This document shows, one piece after another, positions 55,218 through 63,957 of a stretch of 64,000 nt of DNA. The DNA lies in the NCBI RefSeq assembly GCF_001423845.1, contig NZ_LMPM01000001.1, positions 1,403,493 through 1,467,492 of the forward strand, given 5' to 3'. Numbering within the stretch: the stretch's first letter is position 1; the number at the start of each line of letters is the position of its first letter. Source of the DNA: Sphingomonas sp. Leaf357 (lineage in GTDB: Bacteria; Pseudomonadota; Alphaproteobacteria; Sphingomonadales; Sphingomonadaceae). Below the pieces are notes generated by a model. That model was not told where the DNA came from. It searched no databases and worked only from the letters and a program-made list of their open reading frames with translations. A program made the translations under genes and the position numbers.

Positions 55218-55326
55218 TTGTCATCCTGAACTCGTTTCAGGATCCAGGCGCGATCAACAGCCAAAAGGATGGTGTCAGTTTAGGCCGATGACCGCGCCTG
55301 GATGCTGAAACGAGTTCAGCATGACG
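55218..55326. repeat. Palindromic repeat (GTCATCCTGAACTCGTTTCAGGATCCAGG family)
   Basis: Arms GTCATCCTGAACTCGTTTCA and TGAAACGAGTTCAGCATGAC around about 65 bases with inner arms GGATCCAGGCGCG/CGCGCCTGGATGC. It separates the convergent small membrane protein and FAH-family genes and probably ends both transcripts. Confidence 0.85.
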
Positions 55327-55345
55327 TTTTGGAACTTGGTCCGCG

Positions 55346-56350
55346 CTAACCCCCCACCGTCTGTTCGATCGCGCCGAAGATCGGGTGATGCCTGTCGTCC
55401 TCCGCCCAGATGCGGATCGTGTCGCCGGCCTTCAAAAACGGCGTGACCGCCTTGCCGCCCTGGATGGTCTCCACGGTGCGCACCTCGGCCAGGCAGGAAT
55501 AGCCGACGCCGCCCTCCGAGATCGGCTTGCCCGGGCCACCGTCCGCGCCGCGATTCGAAACCGTGCCCGACCCGACGATCGTGCCCGCGCCCAGCTTCCG
55601 GGTCTTCGCGGCGTGGGCGATCAGCGTGCCGAAATCGAACGTCATGTCCTCGCCTGCCTCGGCGCGACCGAAGGGCTGGCCGTTGAGATCGACCATCAGC
55701 TTGCGATGCAGCTTGCCGTCCCTCCACCAGTCGCCCAGCGCATCGGGCGTGACGAACACGGGCGAGAACGCGCTGGCCGGCTTGGACTGGAAGAACCCGA
55801 ACCCCTTGGCGAGTTCGCCCGGGATCAGGTTGCGCAGCGAGACGTCGTTGGTCAGCCCGACCAGCCGCACCGCGTCGAGCGCTTCCTCGCGAGTCGCGCC
55901 GAGCGGCACGTCGCCGGTGACGACGACCACCTCGGCCTCGAGATCGCAGCCCCAGCTTTCGTCGACCAGCGGGATCGGATCGCGCGGGCCCAGGAAACCG
56001 TCGCTGCCGCCCTGGTACATCAGCGGATCGTGCCAGAACGTCTCGGGCATTTCCGCCGCGCGCGCCTGCCGGACCAGGGCGACGTGGTTCACATAGGCGG
56101 AGCCATCCGCCCATTGATAGGCGCGGGGCAGGGGGGCGGCGGCATCGTGTTCGTGGAAGCGTTCCAGCGGGATCGCGCTGTTGCGCACGTCGGTCGCCAG
56201 CACGATGAGGTCGGGCAGCACCCGATCCCAATCGTCGAGCGCCGCCTGCAGGGTCGGCGCGATATGTCCGGCGTCGGCATACCAGGCGAGATCGTCCGAG
56301 ACGATGACGAGTTTGCCGTCGCGCCCACTCTTGAGACTGGCCAGTTTCAT
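55346..56350 (-). CDS. Fumarylacetoacetate hydrolase family protein
   Basis: A 334-residue FAH-family enzyme. The N-terminal domain begins MKLASLKSGRDGKLVIVS; the catalytic domain has the metal-binding acidic motif LEAEVVVVTGD and LMVDLNGQPFG. GTIVGSGTVSNRG and ISEGGVGYSCLAEVRT also fit. Members hydrolyse C-C bonds of acylpyruvates such as fumarylacetoacetate at the end of aromatic amino-acid breakdown. GGAGAG lies upstream of the ATG at 56350. No hppD or hmgA gene is nearby, so the tyrosine pathway link is by family only. It is divergent from the acyl-CoA dehydrogenase gene. Confidence 0.88.
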   Translation of the reverse strand: MKLASLKSGRDGKLVIVSDDLAWYADAGHIAPTLQAALDDWDRVLPDLIVLATDVRNSAIPLERFHEHDAAAPLPRAYQWADGSAYVNHVALVRQARAAEMPETFWHDPLMYQGGSDGFLGPRDPIPLVDESWGCDLEAEVVVVTGDVPLGATREEALDAVRLVGLTNDVSLRNLIPGELAKGFGFFQSKPASAFSPVFVTPDALGDWWRDGKLHRKLMVDLNGQPFGRAEAGEDMTFDFGTLIAHAAKTRKLGAGTIVGSGTVSNRGADGGPGKPISEGGVGYSCLAEVRTVETIQGGKAVTPFLKAGDTIRIWAEDDRHHPIFGAIEQTVGG

Positions 56351-56477
56351 GCGCTCTCCTTTGTTCTGGGGCCGACCATAGACCGGCCCGTCGCCAGCGC
56401 GAAAGTGGGAATGGGTTGACGCTCGCGTAAACTGCCCGCACATCGGTGAAAACAAGTTGCAAGAGAGGACTTATCCC

Positions 56478-57635
56478 ATGTCGTCGCTCGATACCGTTGC
56501 CGGACGCTTCGCCTATACCGAGGACCACGAGGCGTTTCGCCAGACCGTACGCGCGTTCCTGCAGAAGGAAGGCGTGCCCAATGTCGGGCGATGGGAGGAG
56601 GACCGCCTCGTCCCCAAGGATTTCTGGCGCAAGGCGGGCGAGATCGGGATGCTGTGTCCGACGGTGCCGGAGGCCTATGGCGGGCTGGGCCTCGATTTCG
56701 GCTATAACGCGATCGTCGACGAGGAGATGTCGTATAACGGCGTGCCGGCCGGCTTCTCGCTGCAATCGGACATCGTCAGCGGCTATATCGAACATTACGG
56801 ATCGGAGGAGCAGAAGGCCGAATGGCTGCCGAGAATGGTGTCGGGCGACGTCATCACCGCGATCGCGATGACCGAGCCGGGCACGGGCAGCGATCTCCAG
56901 GCGATCCGCACGACCGCGAAGAAGGACGGCAACCATTACGTCATCAACGGATCGAAGACCTATATCACCAACGGCCAGAACACCGATCTGACCCTGGTCG
57001 TCGCCAAGACCGATCCGACCGCCGTTCCGGCGTGGAAGGGCATGTCGATCATCCTGGTCGAGAGCGATCGCGAAGGGTTCAAGAAGGGCCGCAAGCTCGA
57101 CAAGATCGGGCAGGAGGCTGCCGACACGTCCGAACTGTTCTTCGAGGACGTGCGCGTGCCGATCACCAATTGTCTCGGTGAGGAGGGCAAGGGCTTCATC
57201 TACCTGATGAGCCAATTGCCGCAGGAGCGCCTGTCGATCGCGGTGTCGGTGATGGCGTCGAGCCAGAAGGCGTTCGACGAGACGGTCGAGTTCACCAAGA
57301 CGCGCAAGGCGTTCGCCGGCATGGTCTTCGATTTCCAGAACACGCGCTTCGTGCTGGCCGACATCAAGGCCAAGCTGCAGGTCGGCTGGGCGCATCTCGA
57401 CTGGGCGATCGCCCGCCATCTGAAGGGCGAGTTGACCAACGAGGAGGGCGCGGCCGCGAAATTGTGGCACACCGACCTGCAATGGGAGATCATGGACAAG
57501 TGCCTGCAATTGCATGGCGGCGCGGGGTACATGAACGAATATCCGATCGCCCGGGCCTGGCGCGCGGCGCGCGTGACGCGGATTTTCGGCGGAACCAACG
57601 AGATCATGAAGGAGTTGATCGGGCGCAGCCTGTGA
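56478..57635 (+). CDS. Acyl-CoA dehydrogenase
   Basis: A 385-residue flavoprotein dehydrogenase that introduces the 2,3 double bond into acyl-CoA. Typical segments are AYGGLGLDFGYNAIVDEEM, AMTEPGTGSDLQAIRTTAKKDG and GSKTYITNGQNTDL. Near the C-terminus lie QLHGGAGYMNEYPIARAWRAARV and RIFGGTNEIMKELIGRSL. The catalytic base in this branch is usually the Glu of the last NEIM segment or in TM helix G, which cannot be settled here. It supplies the first beta-oxidation step missing from the 22975-29132 gene set, 27 kb away. The start at 56478 has AGAGAGGA upstream. Confidence 0.93.
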   Translation: MSSLDTVAGRFAYTEDHEAFRQTVRAFLQKEGVPNVGRWEEDRLVPKDFWRKAGEIGMLCPTVPEAYGGLGLDFGYNAIVDEEMSYNGVPAGFSLQSDIVSGYIEHYGSEEQKAEWLPRMVSGDVITAIAMTEPGTGSDLQAIRTTAKKDGNHYVINGSKTYITNGQNTDLTLVVAKTDPTAVPAWKGMSIILVESDREGFKKGRKLDKIGQEAADTSELFFEDVRVPITNCLGEEGKGFIYLMSQLPQERLSIAVSVMASSQKAFDETVEFTKTRKAFAGMVFDFQNTRFVLADIKAKLQVGWAHLDWAIARHLKGELTNEEGAAAKLWHTDLQWEIMDKCLQLHGGAGYMNEYPIARAWRAARVTRIFGGTNEIMKELIGRSL

Positions 57636-57751
57636 AGGACGGCGGCGGTGCTCCATCCCCGGCACCGTCGCCTTCCGCCTGCCGTGCCCGGTTGCGGCTT
57701 GTCGCATCTTGCCTTGCATCGTCGCTTACGTGACGGCATTATGAACGCCTG

Positions 57752-58591
57752 ATGAAACTTGCTCCGCCCGATGGCTCCCGAGACAGGCGGATAGAGGATC
57801 CAACCAATCTCTGGCTGATCCACCCCGCGTCGCGTTTTCTGTTGCCGCTGGCGTTGAAAGCCGGAATCTCCGCCAACGCAGTCTCGTGCATGGGCCTCCT
57901 GCTCGGGATCGGCGCGGCGATCGCCTATGCGCATTGGACCAGCCCCCTGGCGGTCGCGATCGGGCTGCTGCTGTCGATCGGCTGGCTGATTGCCGACGGG
58001 CTGGACGGCATGGTCGCGCGCGCGACTCGCACTGCGTCCGCGTTCGGGCGATTGCTCGACGGCGTCGTCGATCACGGCGTCTTCATCCTGATCTACGTCG
58101 TCCTGGCCACATCGATCGGTACGGTCGAGGGCTGGGCCTTGGCGCTGACGGCGGGCGCGGCGCATATCGGCCAGTCCAGCCTGTTCGAAGGCGAGCGCGC
58201 GCGCTTTCATCGCCGTGCCAAGGGGGATTGGGGCACCACGCCGCCGGCGCGCACCGGCGGGCTGCTCGAAAAGCTCTACGACGATATCTCGCGCGGGGTA
58301 AATCGTGCCGCCGATCCGTTCGATCGCGCGCTGGAGCACAGTCGCGATCCGCTGCGTTTCGGGCGCGAATATGCCGCCCGTGCCGTGGCTCCGATGAAGG
58401 TGATGGCGCTGGAAAGCGCCAATATGCGCGTATTGGCGATCTTCCTGGCCTGCATGGCCGGCAATCCGCGGCTGTTCTGGTGGTTCGAGATCGTGCCGCT
58501 GACCCTCTTGATCATTGCCACCCTTGTCTGGCATCGGCGCGTGGAAGCCGCCTTGGTGCATCCTGGCGGCGCGACATCCGTCAATACATGA
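57752..58591 (+). CDS. CDP-alcohol phosphatidyltransferase family membrane enzyme
   Basis: A 279-residue membrane enzyme. The CDP-alcohol phosphotransferase motif DG-x2-AR-x8-G-x3-D-x3-D is complete (DGLDGMVARATRTASAFGRLLDGVVD, about 88-113, quoted in parts: DGMVAR, G, D, D). Hydrophobic helices lie at about 27-47, 50-85, 110-140 and 228-262. It transfers a phospho-alcohol from a CDP-linked donor to a hydroxyl acceptor, or the reverse. It is 66 bases upstream of inositol-1-phosphate synthase, which is followed by a nucleotidyltransferase. The likeliest donor is therefore CDP-inositol rather than CDP-diacylglycerol, but this is inferred from context. Confidence 0.88.
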   Translation: MKLAPPDGSRDRRIEDPTNLWLIHPASRFLLPLALKAGISANAVSCMGLLLGIGAAIAYAHWTSPLAVAIGLLLSIGWLIADGLDGMVARATRTASAFGRLLDGVVDHGVFILIYVVLATSIGTVEGWALALTAGAAHIGQSSLFEGERARFHRRAKGDWGTTPPARTGGLLEKLYDDISRGVNRAADPFDRALEHSRDPLRFGREYAARAVAPMKVMALESANMRVLAIFLACMAGNPRLFWWFEIVPLTLLIIATLVWHRRVEAALVHPGGATSVNT

Positions 58592-58657
58592 CTGCTTTTG
58601 GCGCTCCGCGCGCCGTTTCACACCACATCATTTGAGAATCGAAGGGCCCCTCCAACC

Positions 58658-59752
58658 ATGAACACCATCAACGTCGCGGTGATCGGCATCGGCAATTGCG
58701 CCAGTTCGCTGATCCAGGGCCTGGCTTATTACCACAAGGGCCAGAACGACCATGTCGGCCTGATGCATTGGGATCTGGGCGGCTACAAGCCGAGCGACAT
58801 CAAGGTGGTCGCGGCCTGGGACGTGGACGCGCGCAAGGTGGGCGTGGACGTGGCGGAGGCGATCTTCGCCAAGCCGAACTGCACCGCGGTCTTCTGTGCC
58901 GACGTGCCGGCGAGCGGCGTGACGGTCGCGATGGGCAACGTGCTGGACGGCGTCGCCGAGCATATGGCCGACTACAAGGACGACCGCACCTTCATCGTCG
59001 CCGATGTCGCGCAGCCGAGCAAGGCCGAGGTGGTCGCCGCGCTGAAGGCGAGCGGCGCGCACGTTTTGATGAACTACCTGCCGGTCGGCAGCCAGAAGGC
59101 GACCGAATTCTACGCCGAATGCGCGATCGAGGCCGGCGTCGCCTTCGTCAACAACATCCCCGTCTTCATCGCCAGCGACGAGGTCTGGGCCAAGAAGTTC
59201 ACCGATGCCGGCGTCCCGATCGTCGGCGACGACATCAAGGCGCAGCTCGGCGCGACGATCGTCCACCGCGTGCTGACCGACCTGTTCGCCAAGCGCGGCG
59301 TGAAGCTGGAACGGACCTATCAGCTGAACACCGGCGGCAATACCGACTTCCTCAACATGTCGAACCATCGCCGCCTGGAATCGAAGAAGATCAGCAAGAC
59401 CGAAGCGGTGCAGTCGGTCGCGGCCGAGCGTCTGACCGACGACAACGTGCATATCGGCCCCAGCGATTACGTGCCGTGGCAGAACGACAACAAGGTCTGC
59501 TTCCTGCGCATGGAAGGCACGATGTTCGGCGGCGTGCCGATGAACCTGGAAATGCGCCTGTCGGTCGAGGACAGCCCGAACTCGGCCGGCGTCGCGATCG
59601 ACATGATCCGCTGCGCGAAGCTCGCCAGCGATCGCGGTCTGGCCGGTCCGGTGCATCCCGCCTCGGCCTATTTCTGCAAGCACCCGCCGATCCAGATGAC
59701 CGACGATCTCGCGCAGATCGCGGTCGAAGACTTCATCGCCGCCGCCGCCTGA
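58658..59752 (+). CDS. Myo-inositol-1-phosphate synthase
   Basis: A 364-residue NAD-dependent synthase converting glucose-6-phosphate to L-myo-inositol-1-phosphate. It begins NVAVIGIGNCASSLIQG (Rossmann fold), then WDVDARKVG and VPVIVGDDIKAQLGATI-like text with PIVGDDIKAQLG. LNTGGNTDFLNM and the DYVPWQNDNKV and MRLSVEDSPNSAGVAIDMIR segments complete it. The length and N-terminus resemble the actinobacterial and archaeal Ino1 type, not the longer eukaryotic one. Inositol synthesis is uncommon in Proteobacteria. The nucleotidyltransferase gene starts two bases after its stop. Confidence 0.93.
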   Translation: MNTINVAVIGIGNCASSLIQGLAYYHKGQNDHVGLMHWDLGGYKPSDIKVVAAWDVDARKVGVDVAEAIFAKPNCTAVFCADVPASGVTVAMGNVLDGVAEHMADYKDDRTFIVADVAQPSKAEVVAALKASGAHVLMNYLPVGSQKATEFYAECAIEAGVAFVNNIPVFIASDEVWAKKFTDAGVPIVGDDIKAQLGATIVHRVLTDLFAKRGVKLERTYQLNTGGNTDFLNMSNHRRLESKKISKTEAVQSVAAERLTDDNVHIGPSDYVPWQNDNKVCFLRMEGTMFGGVPMNLEMRLSVEDSPNSAGVAIDMIRCAKLASDRGLAGPVHPASAYFCKHPPIQMTDDLAQIAVEDFIAAAA

Positions 59753-59754
59753 GC

Positions 59755-60468
59755 GTGGGCGCGATCGACACGGCGGTCCTGCTCGCGGCGGGCGCGGGAA
59801 CGCGCCTGCGCGAGGCCGCCGAGTCGAAGCCGTTATGCGCGGTCGCGGGGAAGCCGCTGATCGATCATGCGATCGAACGGCTGGCCCGCGCGGGGATCTC
59901 GCGGGTGATCGTGACGACCGGCTACCGTGCCGAGGGACTCGAGGCGCATCTCGCCGCGCGCGACTGGCCGGTGACGGTCGAGACCGCGCGCACCGCCGAC
60001 TGGCGCCAGCCCAACGGCGTGTCGGCGCTCGCCGCCGCACCGTTGCTGGGCGGAGCGGAGACGTTGCTGGCGATGTGCGATCATCTGGTCGAGCCGGCGC
60101 TGTATGCGCGGATGGCGGCGGCCGGGGCCGGCGCGGGCCTCAGGCTGGGCATCGACCGGCGGTTGGGGCATCCCTGGGTCGATCCGCTCGACGTGACCTT
60201 CGTGGCGACCGAGGGCGAACGCATCACGGCGATCGGCAAGGAGATGGCGCCGCACGATTGCTACGATACCGGCGTGTTCGCGGTGGGGCCGGCGTTCTTC
60301 GCCGCGCTGGCGGAGCTGGATGCGCCGTCGATCACCGAGGCGGTTCGGGCGCTGATCGTCCAGGGTACCGCCTTGACGGTGGATTGCAGCGATCTCGACT
60401 GGATCGACGTGGACGACCCCAAGGCCCTGGCGGCGGCGAATGCCTGGGCCGGGGCGCTGGTGGGCTGA
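59755..60468 (+). CDS. Nucleotidyltransferase, probable inositol-1-phosphate cytidylyltransferase
   Basis: A 237-residue single-domain NTP transferase. The P-loop-like motif LLAAGAGTRLREAAESKPL is at about 8-26, with GKPLIDHAIERL, MCDHLVEP (metal Asp) and IGKEMAPHDCYDTGVFAVG further on. The KEM..YDTGVF stretch resembles the inositol-1-phosphate cytidylyltransferase domain known from thermophiles that make di-myo-inositol phosphate. Start is GTG, two bases after the inositol phosphate synthase stop. The product is most simply CDP-inositol, used by the CDP-alcohol phosphotransferase two genes upstream. Alternative: a sugar nucleotidyltransferase. Confidence 0.75.
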   Translation: MGAIDTAVLLAAGAGTRLREAAESKPLCAVAGKPLIDHAIERLARAGISRVIVTTGYRAEGLEAHLAARDWPVTVETARTADWRQPNGVSALAAAPLLGGAETLLAMCDHLVEPALYARMAAAGAGAGLRLGIDRRLGHPWVDPLDVTFVATEGERITAIGKEMAPHDCYDTGVFAVGPAFFAALAELDAPSITEAVRALIVQGTALTVDCSDLDWIDVDDPKALAAANAWAGALVG

Positions 60469-60512
60469 TCGGGCCTAGGCGCGCGGCAGCCGATCCAGCG
60501 AGCCGCCCGCGC

Positions 60513-60863
60513 TCAATGCGGGGCCACTGCCCGGAACGCCTCGCACAACGCGGAATTTCGCACCGGCTTGGCCAGGATCGGCGACGTGGCGGGACAGGGG
60601 ATGCAGGCCCCCGGGGTCGCGGTGATGAAGATCACGGGGAGCGGCCCCAGTTCGCCGATGATGTCGGCGACGGCATCCGGCCCGGTACCTTCGCGCAACA
60701 TCACGTCGGAGGTGATCACGTCGGGTCGCCGCAATCGGGCGGCGGTGACCGCTTCGGACCTAGTTTCGGCGAAGTCGAAGCTGGTCGCGCCGACGCCGGT
60801 CAGCACATCCTGCAGATCGAGCGCGATCAACGCCTCGTCTTCGATGATAAGTACATGACACAC
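60513..60863 (-). CDS. Stand-alone response regulator receiver
   Basis: A 116-residue single receiver domain. The acidic residues (IEDEA at about 7-11), phospho-acceptor Asp53 (ITSDVML) and Lys99 (ILAKPV) are all present. It has no output domain and probably acts by protein contact or phosphotransfer. It converges with the inositol operon. The leader has a 9-bp inverted repeat. Confidence 0.88.
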   Translation of the reverse strand: MCHVLIIEDEALIALDLQDVLTGVGATSFDFAETRSEAVTAARLRRPDVITSDVMLREGTGPDAVADIIGELGPLPVIFITATPGACIPCPATSPILAKPVRNSALCEAFRAVAPH

Positions 60864-60888
60864 CTGGGAATACCTTTAACATAAATCA

Positions 60889-60921
60889 AACATCCGGCAG
60901 CAACAATCGGGCCCGGATGTT
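60889..60921. promoter_or_regulatory. Inverted repeat upstream of the lone receiver gene
   Basis: Perfect arms AACATCCGG (60889-60897) and CCGGATGTT (60913-60921), 15 bases apart, in the divergent gap between the receiver gene (start 60863) and the amidohydrolase operon (start 61015). Spacing and position suit an operator. Confidence 0.45.
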
Positions 60922-61014
60922 CGAACTTATTTTCGCAGGCCGTTGACACGGTGACGGCAGTGCCGGATTTCTCGCTCACCGGAAGCGATACGCGGCGGCG
61001 AGACAGGGGTGAGC

Positions 61015-62466
61015 ATGGCAATCGGATTTCGGGCGAGCGGCTGGTCGTTTCGCATGGCGGGCGCCGTGGCGGCGCTGTCTCTGCTTTCCGCCTGCGCGAC
61101 GGACGGGAAGGCCGAAGGCCCCAAGAGCGCCAGTTCGGGCAAGCAGGCCGGGCCGGGCGCGGGCAAGGGCTATGCCCACGATCCCTATCCCTCGACCTAC
61201 AAGCCGTATCCCGGCGTGCCGACGCTGCTGACCAACGTCACGGTGTTCGATGGCGAGGGCGGCAGCATCACCGGCGGTTCCGTGCTGTTCGCCGACGGCA
61301 AGATCGTCGCGGTCGGGCAGAACCTGACCGCGCCGGCGGGGGCCAGGGTGATCGACGGCGCGGGCAAGGTCGTGACGCCGGGCATCATCGATATCCACAG
61401 CCATCTCGGCGACTATCCCTCGCCCGGCGTGCAGGCCAATTCGGACGGCAACGAGGCGACCGGCCCGATCACCGCCGACGTCTGGGCCGAGCACAGCGTG
61501 TGGCCGCAGGATCCGGGTTTCAGCCGCGCGCTCGTCAACGGCGGCGTGACCACGATCCAGATCCTGCCCGGCTCGGCGAACCTGATGGGCGGTCGATCGG
61601 TCGTGATCAAGAACGTCTATGCGCGGACCGAACAGGGCATGAAATTCCCCGGCGCGCCGTACGGCCTGAAGATGGCGTGCGGCGAGAACCCGAAGCGCGT
61701 CTATGGCAGCAAGGGCCGCCAGCCCTCGACCCGGATGGGCAATATCGCGGTCGATCGCCAGACCTGGGCCAAGGCGGTCGAGTACAAGCGCAAGTGGGAC
61801 AAGTTCGAGAAGGACGGCGGCGAAGCGCCCGGCCGCGATATCGCGATGGACACGCTGCGCGGCGTGCTGTCGGGCGAGATCCTCGTCCAGAACCATTGCT
61901 ACCGCGCCGACGAGATGGCCATCGTGCTCGATATGGCCAAGGAATTCGGCTATCATGTCGGCGCGTTCCACCACGCGGTCGAAGCATACAAGATCGCCGA
62001 TCTATTGAAGGCAAACGGCACCTGCGCGGCGGTGTGGGCCGATTGGTGGGGCTTCAAGATGGAAAGCTACGACGCGATCAGCGAGAACCTCGCCTTGCTG
62101 CAGAATGCCGGCGCGTGCGCGATGATCCACAGCGATGACGAGAACGGCATCCAGCGGCTGAACCAGGAGGTCGCCAAGGCCTTGGCCGCCGGGCGGCGCG
62201 CGGGGATCCAGATTTCCGACGCGACGGCGTGGGAATGGCTGACGATCAACCCCGCCAGGGCGCTCGGCATCGCCGACAAGACCGGCAGCCTGAAGCCGGG
62301 CAAGATGGCGGACGTGGTGTTGTGGAACGGTAATCCGTTCAGCGTCTATTCGCGACCGGAAAAGGTCTGGATCGACGGGGCGATGCTCTACGATGCCGAC
62401 AATCCGAAATTGCGGCCGGTCTCCGATTTCGAACTCGGCCAGCCCGGTGCGGGAGACACCAAATGA
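61015..62466 (+). CDS. Amidohydrolase family lipoprotein
   Basis: A 483-residue exported metal-dependent hydrolase. The signal ends in a lipobox LLSAC (Cys27). The amidohydrolase core follows: VTVFDGEGGSITGGSVLFADGKIVAVG, then GIIDIHSHLGD with metal-binding His128 and His130, later FHHAVEAYKI, and the terminal GSLKPGKMADVVLW. Substrate unknown; imidazolonepropionase- or dipeptidase-like enzymes are the closest by layout. AGGGG lies 5 bases before the ATG; a GTG at 61009 is possible. It overlaps the next gene by four bases. Confidence 0.87.
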   Translation: MAIGFRASGWSFRMAGAVAALSLLSACATDGKAEGPKSASSGKQAGPGAGKGYAHDPYPSTYKPYPGVPTLLTNVTVFDGEGGSITGGSVLFADGKIVAVGQNLTAPAGARVIDGAGKVVTPGIIDIHSHLGDYPSPGVQANSDGNEATGPITADVWAEHSVWPQDPGFSRALVNGGVTTIQILPGSANLMGGRSVVIKNVYARTEQGMKFPGAPYGLKMACGENPKRVYGSKGRQPSTRMGNIAVDRQTWAKAVEYKRKWDKFEKDGGEAPGRDIAMDTLRGVLSGEILVQNHCYRADEMAIVLDMAKEFGYHVGAFHHAVEAYKIADLLKANGTCAAVWADWWGFKMESYDAISENLALLQNAGACAMIHSDDENGIQRLNQEVAKALAAGRRAGIQISDATAWEWLTINPARALGIADKTGSLKPGKMADVVLWNGNPFSVYSRPEKVWIDGAMLYDADNPKLRPVSDFELGQPGAGDTK

Positions 62467-63776
62467 AGCGCTCCCTGCTGCTCGGCGCCTCCCTCCTGGG
62501 TCTCGCCCTCTTCGCCACGCCCGCTGCCGCGCAGTCGGTCGCGATCCTCAATGCCAAGCTGGTGATCGGTGACGGCTCCGCGCCGATCGACGGGGCCACG
62601 GTGGTGATCCGTGACGGCAAGGTGGTCGCCGCGGGCAGGGGCGTGGCCGTGCCCGCCAATGTCGAGACGGTCGATGCCGGTGGGCGCTTCGTGACGCCGG
62701 GCATCGTTGCCGGCTTTACGCGGATGGGGATCGTCGAGGTCGACGGAGTCGAACAGACCAACGATGCCGGGGCGGACAAGAGCCCGTTCCACGCCGCTCT
62801 CGATATCGCGCCGGCGGTCAATCCCAGGTCGAGTTCGATCCCGCTCAACCGTGCGGAAGGGATCACGCGGGCGATCGTCGCGCCGGACAATAACGGATCG
62901 ATCTTCGCCGGCATGGGCGCGGTGATTGATCTCGGCGCGGATGCCCAGGCGGTGACCCGCCCGCGCGCGTTCCAGTTCATGGAATATGGCGAGAGCGGTG
63001 CACGCGCCGCCGGCGGCAGCCGCCCTGCGGCGATCGCGCAGTTCCGCAATGCGCTGGCGCAGGTGCGCGAGTATTCGCGCAACCCGAACGGATACAGCGA
63101 CGTCGGCAAGGAGGCGTTGCTGACCCGAGCCGATGCCGAGGCTCTGGTGCCGGTGGTCGCGGGGCGCATGCCGTTGCTGGTACATGTCGAGCGCGCGTCG
63201 GACATTCTCGCGCTGATCGACCTGAAGCGCGAATTCCCGGCGCTGAAGCTGGTGTTCGTCGGTGCGGGCGAAGGCTGGACGGTCGCGGCGCAGATCGCAG
63301 CGGCTGGCATTCCGGTGATCGCCAGCGCGCTGATCGACCTTCCCGCGTCGTTCGAACAGCTTGCCTCGACCCAGTCTAACGTCGGGCGGATGAAGGCGGC
63401 GGGGGTCATGGTCGGGATCGGCATGATCAACGACAACGAGGCGCGGCAGGCGCGGCTGGAGAAGCAGTATGCCGGCAACCTCGTCGCGCTGACCAAGATT
63501 CCCGGCGCGACCGGCCTCGCCTGGGATGCCGCCTTTGCCGCAATCACCTCGGTCACGGCGGATGCGATCGGGATGGGCGGCGAGATCGGCAGCCTGCGCC
63601 CGGGGCGGCGAGGCGACGTGGTGATCTGGTCGAACGATCCGCTCGAACTCGATGCGGCGGCGCTGACGGTCTATATCGACGGGGTGAAGCAGCCGCTGAC
63701 CACGCGGCAGGAATTGCTGCGCAACCGGTACATGCGGCCCGAGGAAGGGGCGTTGCCCAAGGCTTACGAGCGTTAA
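62463..63776 (+). CDS. Amidohydrolase-like exported protein lacking the HxH metal motif
   Basis: A 437-residue protein with a signal peptide (about 1-23, AAA|QS). It has the amidohydrolase frame: VAILNAKLVIGDGSAPIDGATVVIRDGKVVAAG and the terminal GSLRPGRRGDVVIWSNDPLE. Where an active enzyme has HxH after TPG it reads VTPGIVAGFTRMG, so the first two metal ligands are missing. The stop and start overlap by four bases (ATGA) with the active-looking lipoprotein amidohydrolase before it. It may be a non-catalytic partner subunit. Paired genes like this are seen in related bacteria, but no function is known to me. Confidence 0.85.
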   Translation: MKRSLLLGASLLGLALFATPAAAQSVAILNAKLVIGDGSAPIDGATVVIRDGKVVAAGRGVAVPANVETVDAGGRFVTPGIVAGFTRMGIVEVDGVEQTNDAGADKSPFHAALDIAPAVNPRSSSIPLNRAEGITRAIVAPDNNGSIFAGMGAVIDLGADAQAVTRPRAFQFMEYGESGARAAGGSRPAAIAQFRNALAQVREYSRNPNGYSDVGKEALLTRADAEALVPVVAGRMPLLVHVERASDILALIDLKREFPALKLVFVGAGEGWTVAAQIAAAGIPVIASALIDLPASFEQLASTQSNVGRMKAAGVMVGIGMINDNEARQARLEKQYAGNLVALTKIPGATGLAWDAAFAAITSVTADAIGMGGEIGSLRPGRRGDVVIWSNDPLELDAAALTVYIDGVKQPLTTRQELLRNRYMRPEEGALPKAYER

Positions 63777-63783
63777 AGCTTCC

Positions 63784-63882
63784 TCCGTTCGTGCTGAGCT
63801 TGTCGAAGCACCGTTCTTTCTTCGTTCGGCATGCATGCGGCACGAACAAGGACAGCCCTTCGACAGGCTCAGGGCGAACGGG
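63784..63882. repeat. Palindromic repeat (CTGAGCTTGTCGAAG family)
   Basis: Arms CCGTTCGTGCTGAGCTTGTC and GACAGGCTCAGGGCGAACGG around about 55 bases, after the amidohydrolase pair and before the next gene on the same strand. Likely terminates the amidohydrolase transcript. Confidence 0.85.
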
Positions 63883-63957
63883 GGTGGGATATACTCCCGC
63901 AGCTCTTGATCACTCCACCTTGCCCGGCACGCTCCGTCCCCCTACAGCCGCGCGCAG

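Noticed and set aside
57714..57742. TTGCAT-17-CATTAT as a promoter for the inositol block
   Set aside because: Weak -35, and the start point would fall about three bases before the start codon, leaving no room for a ribosome-binding site.
60943..60971. TTGACA at 60943 as a promoter for the amidohydrolase operon
   Set aside because: The -35 is perfect, but the 17-base-spaced -10 (GATTTC) matches TATAAT at only two positions.
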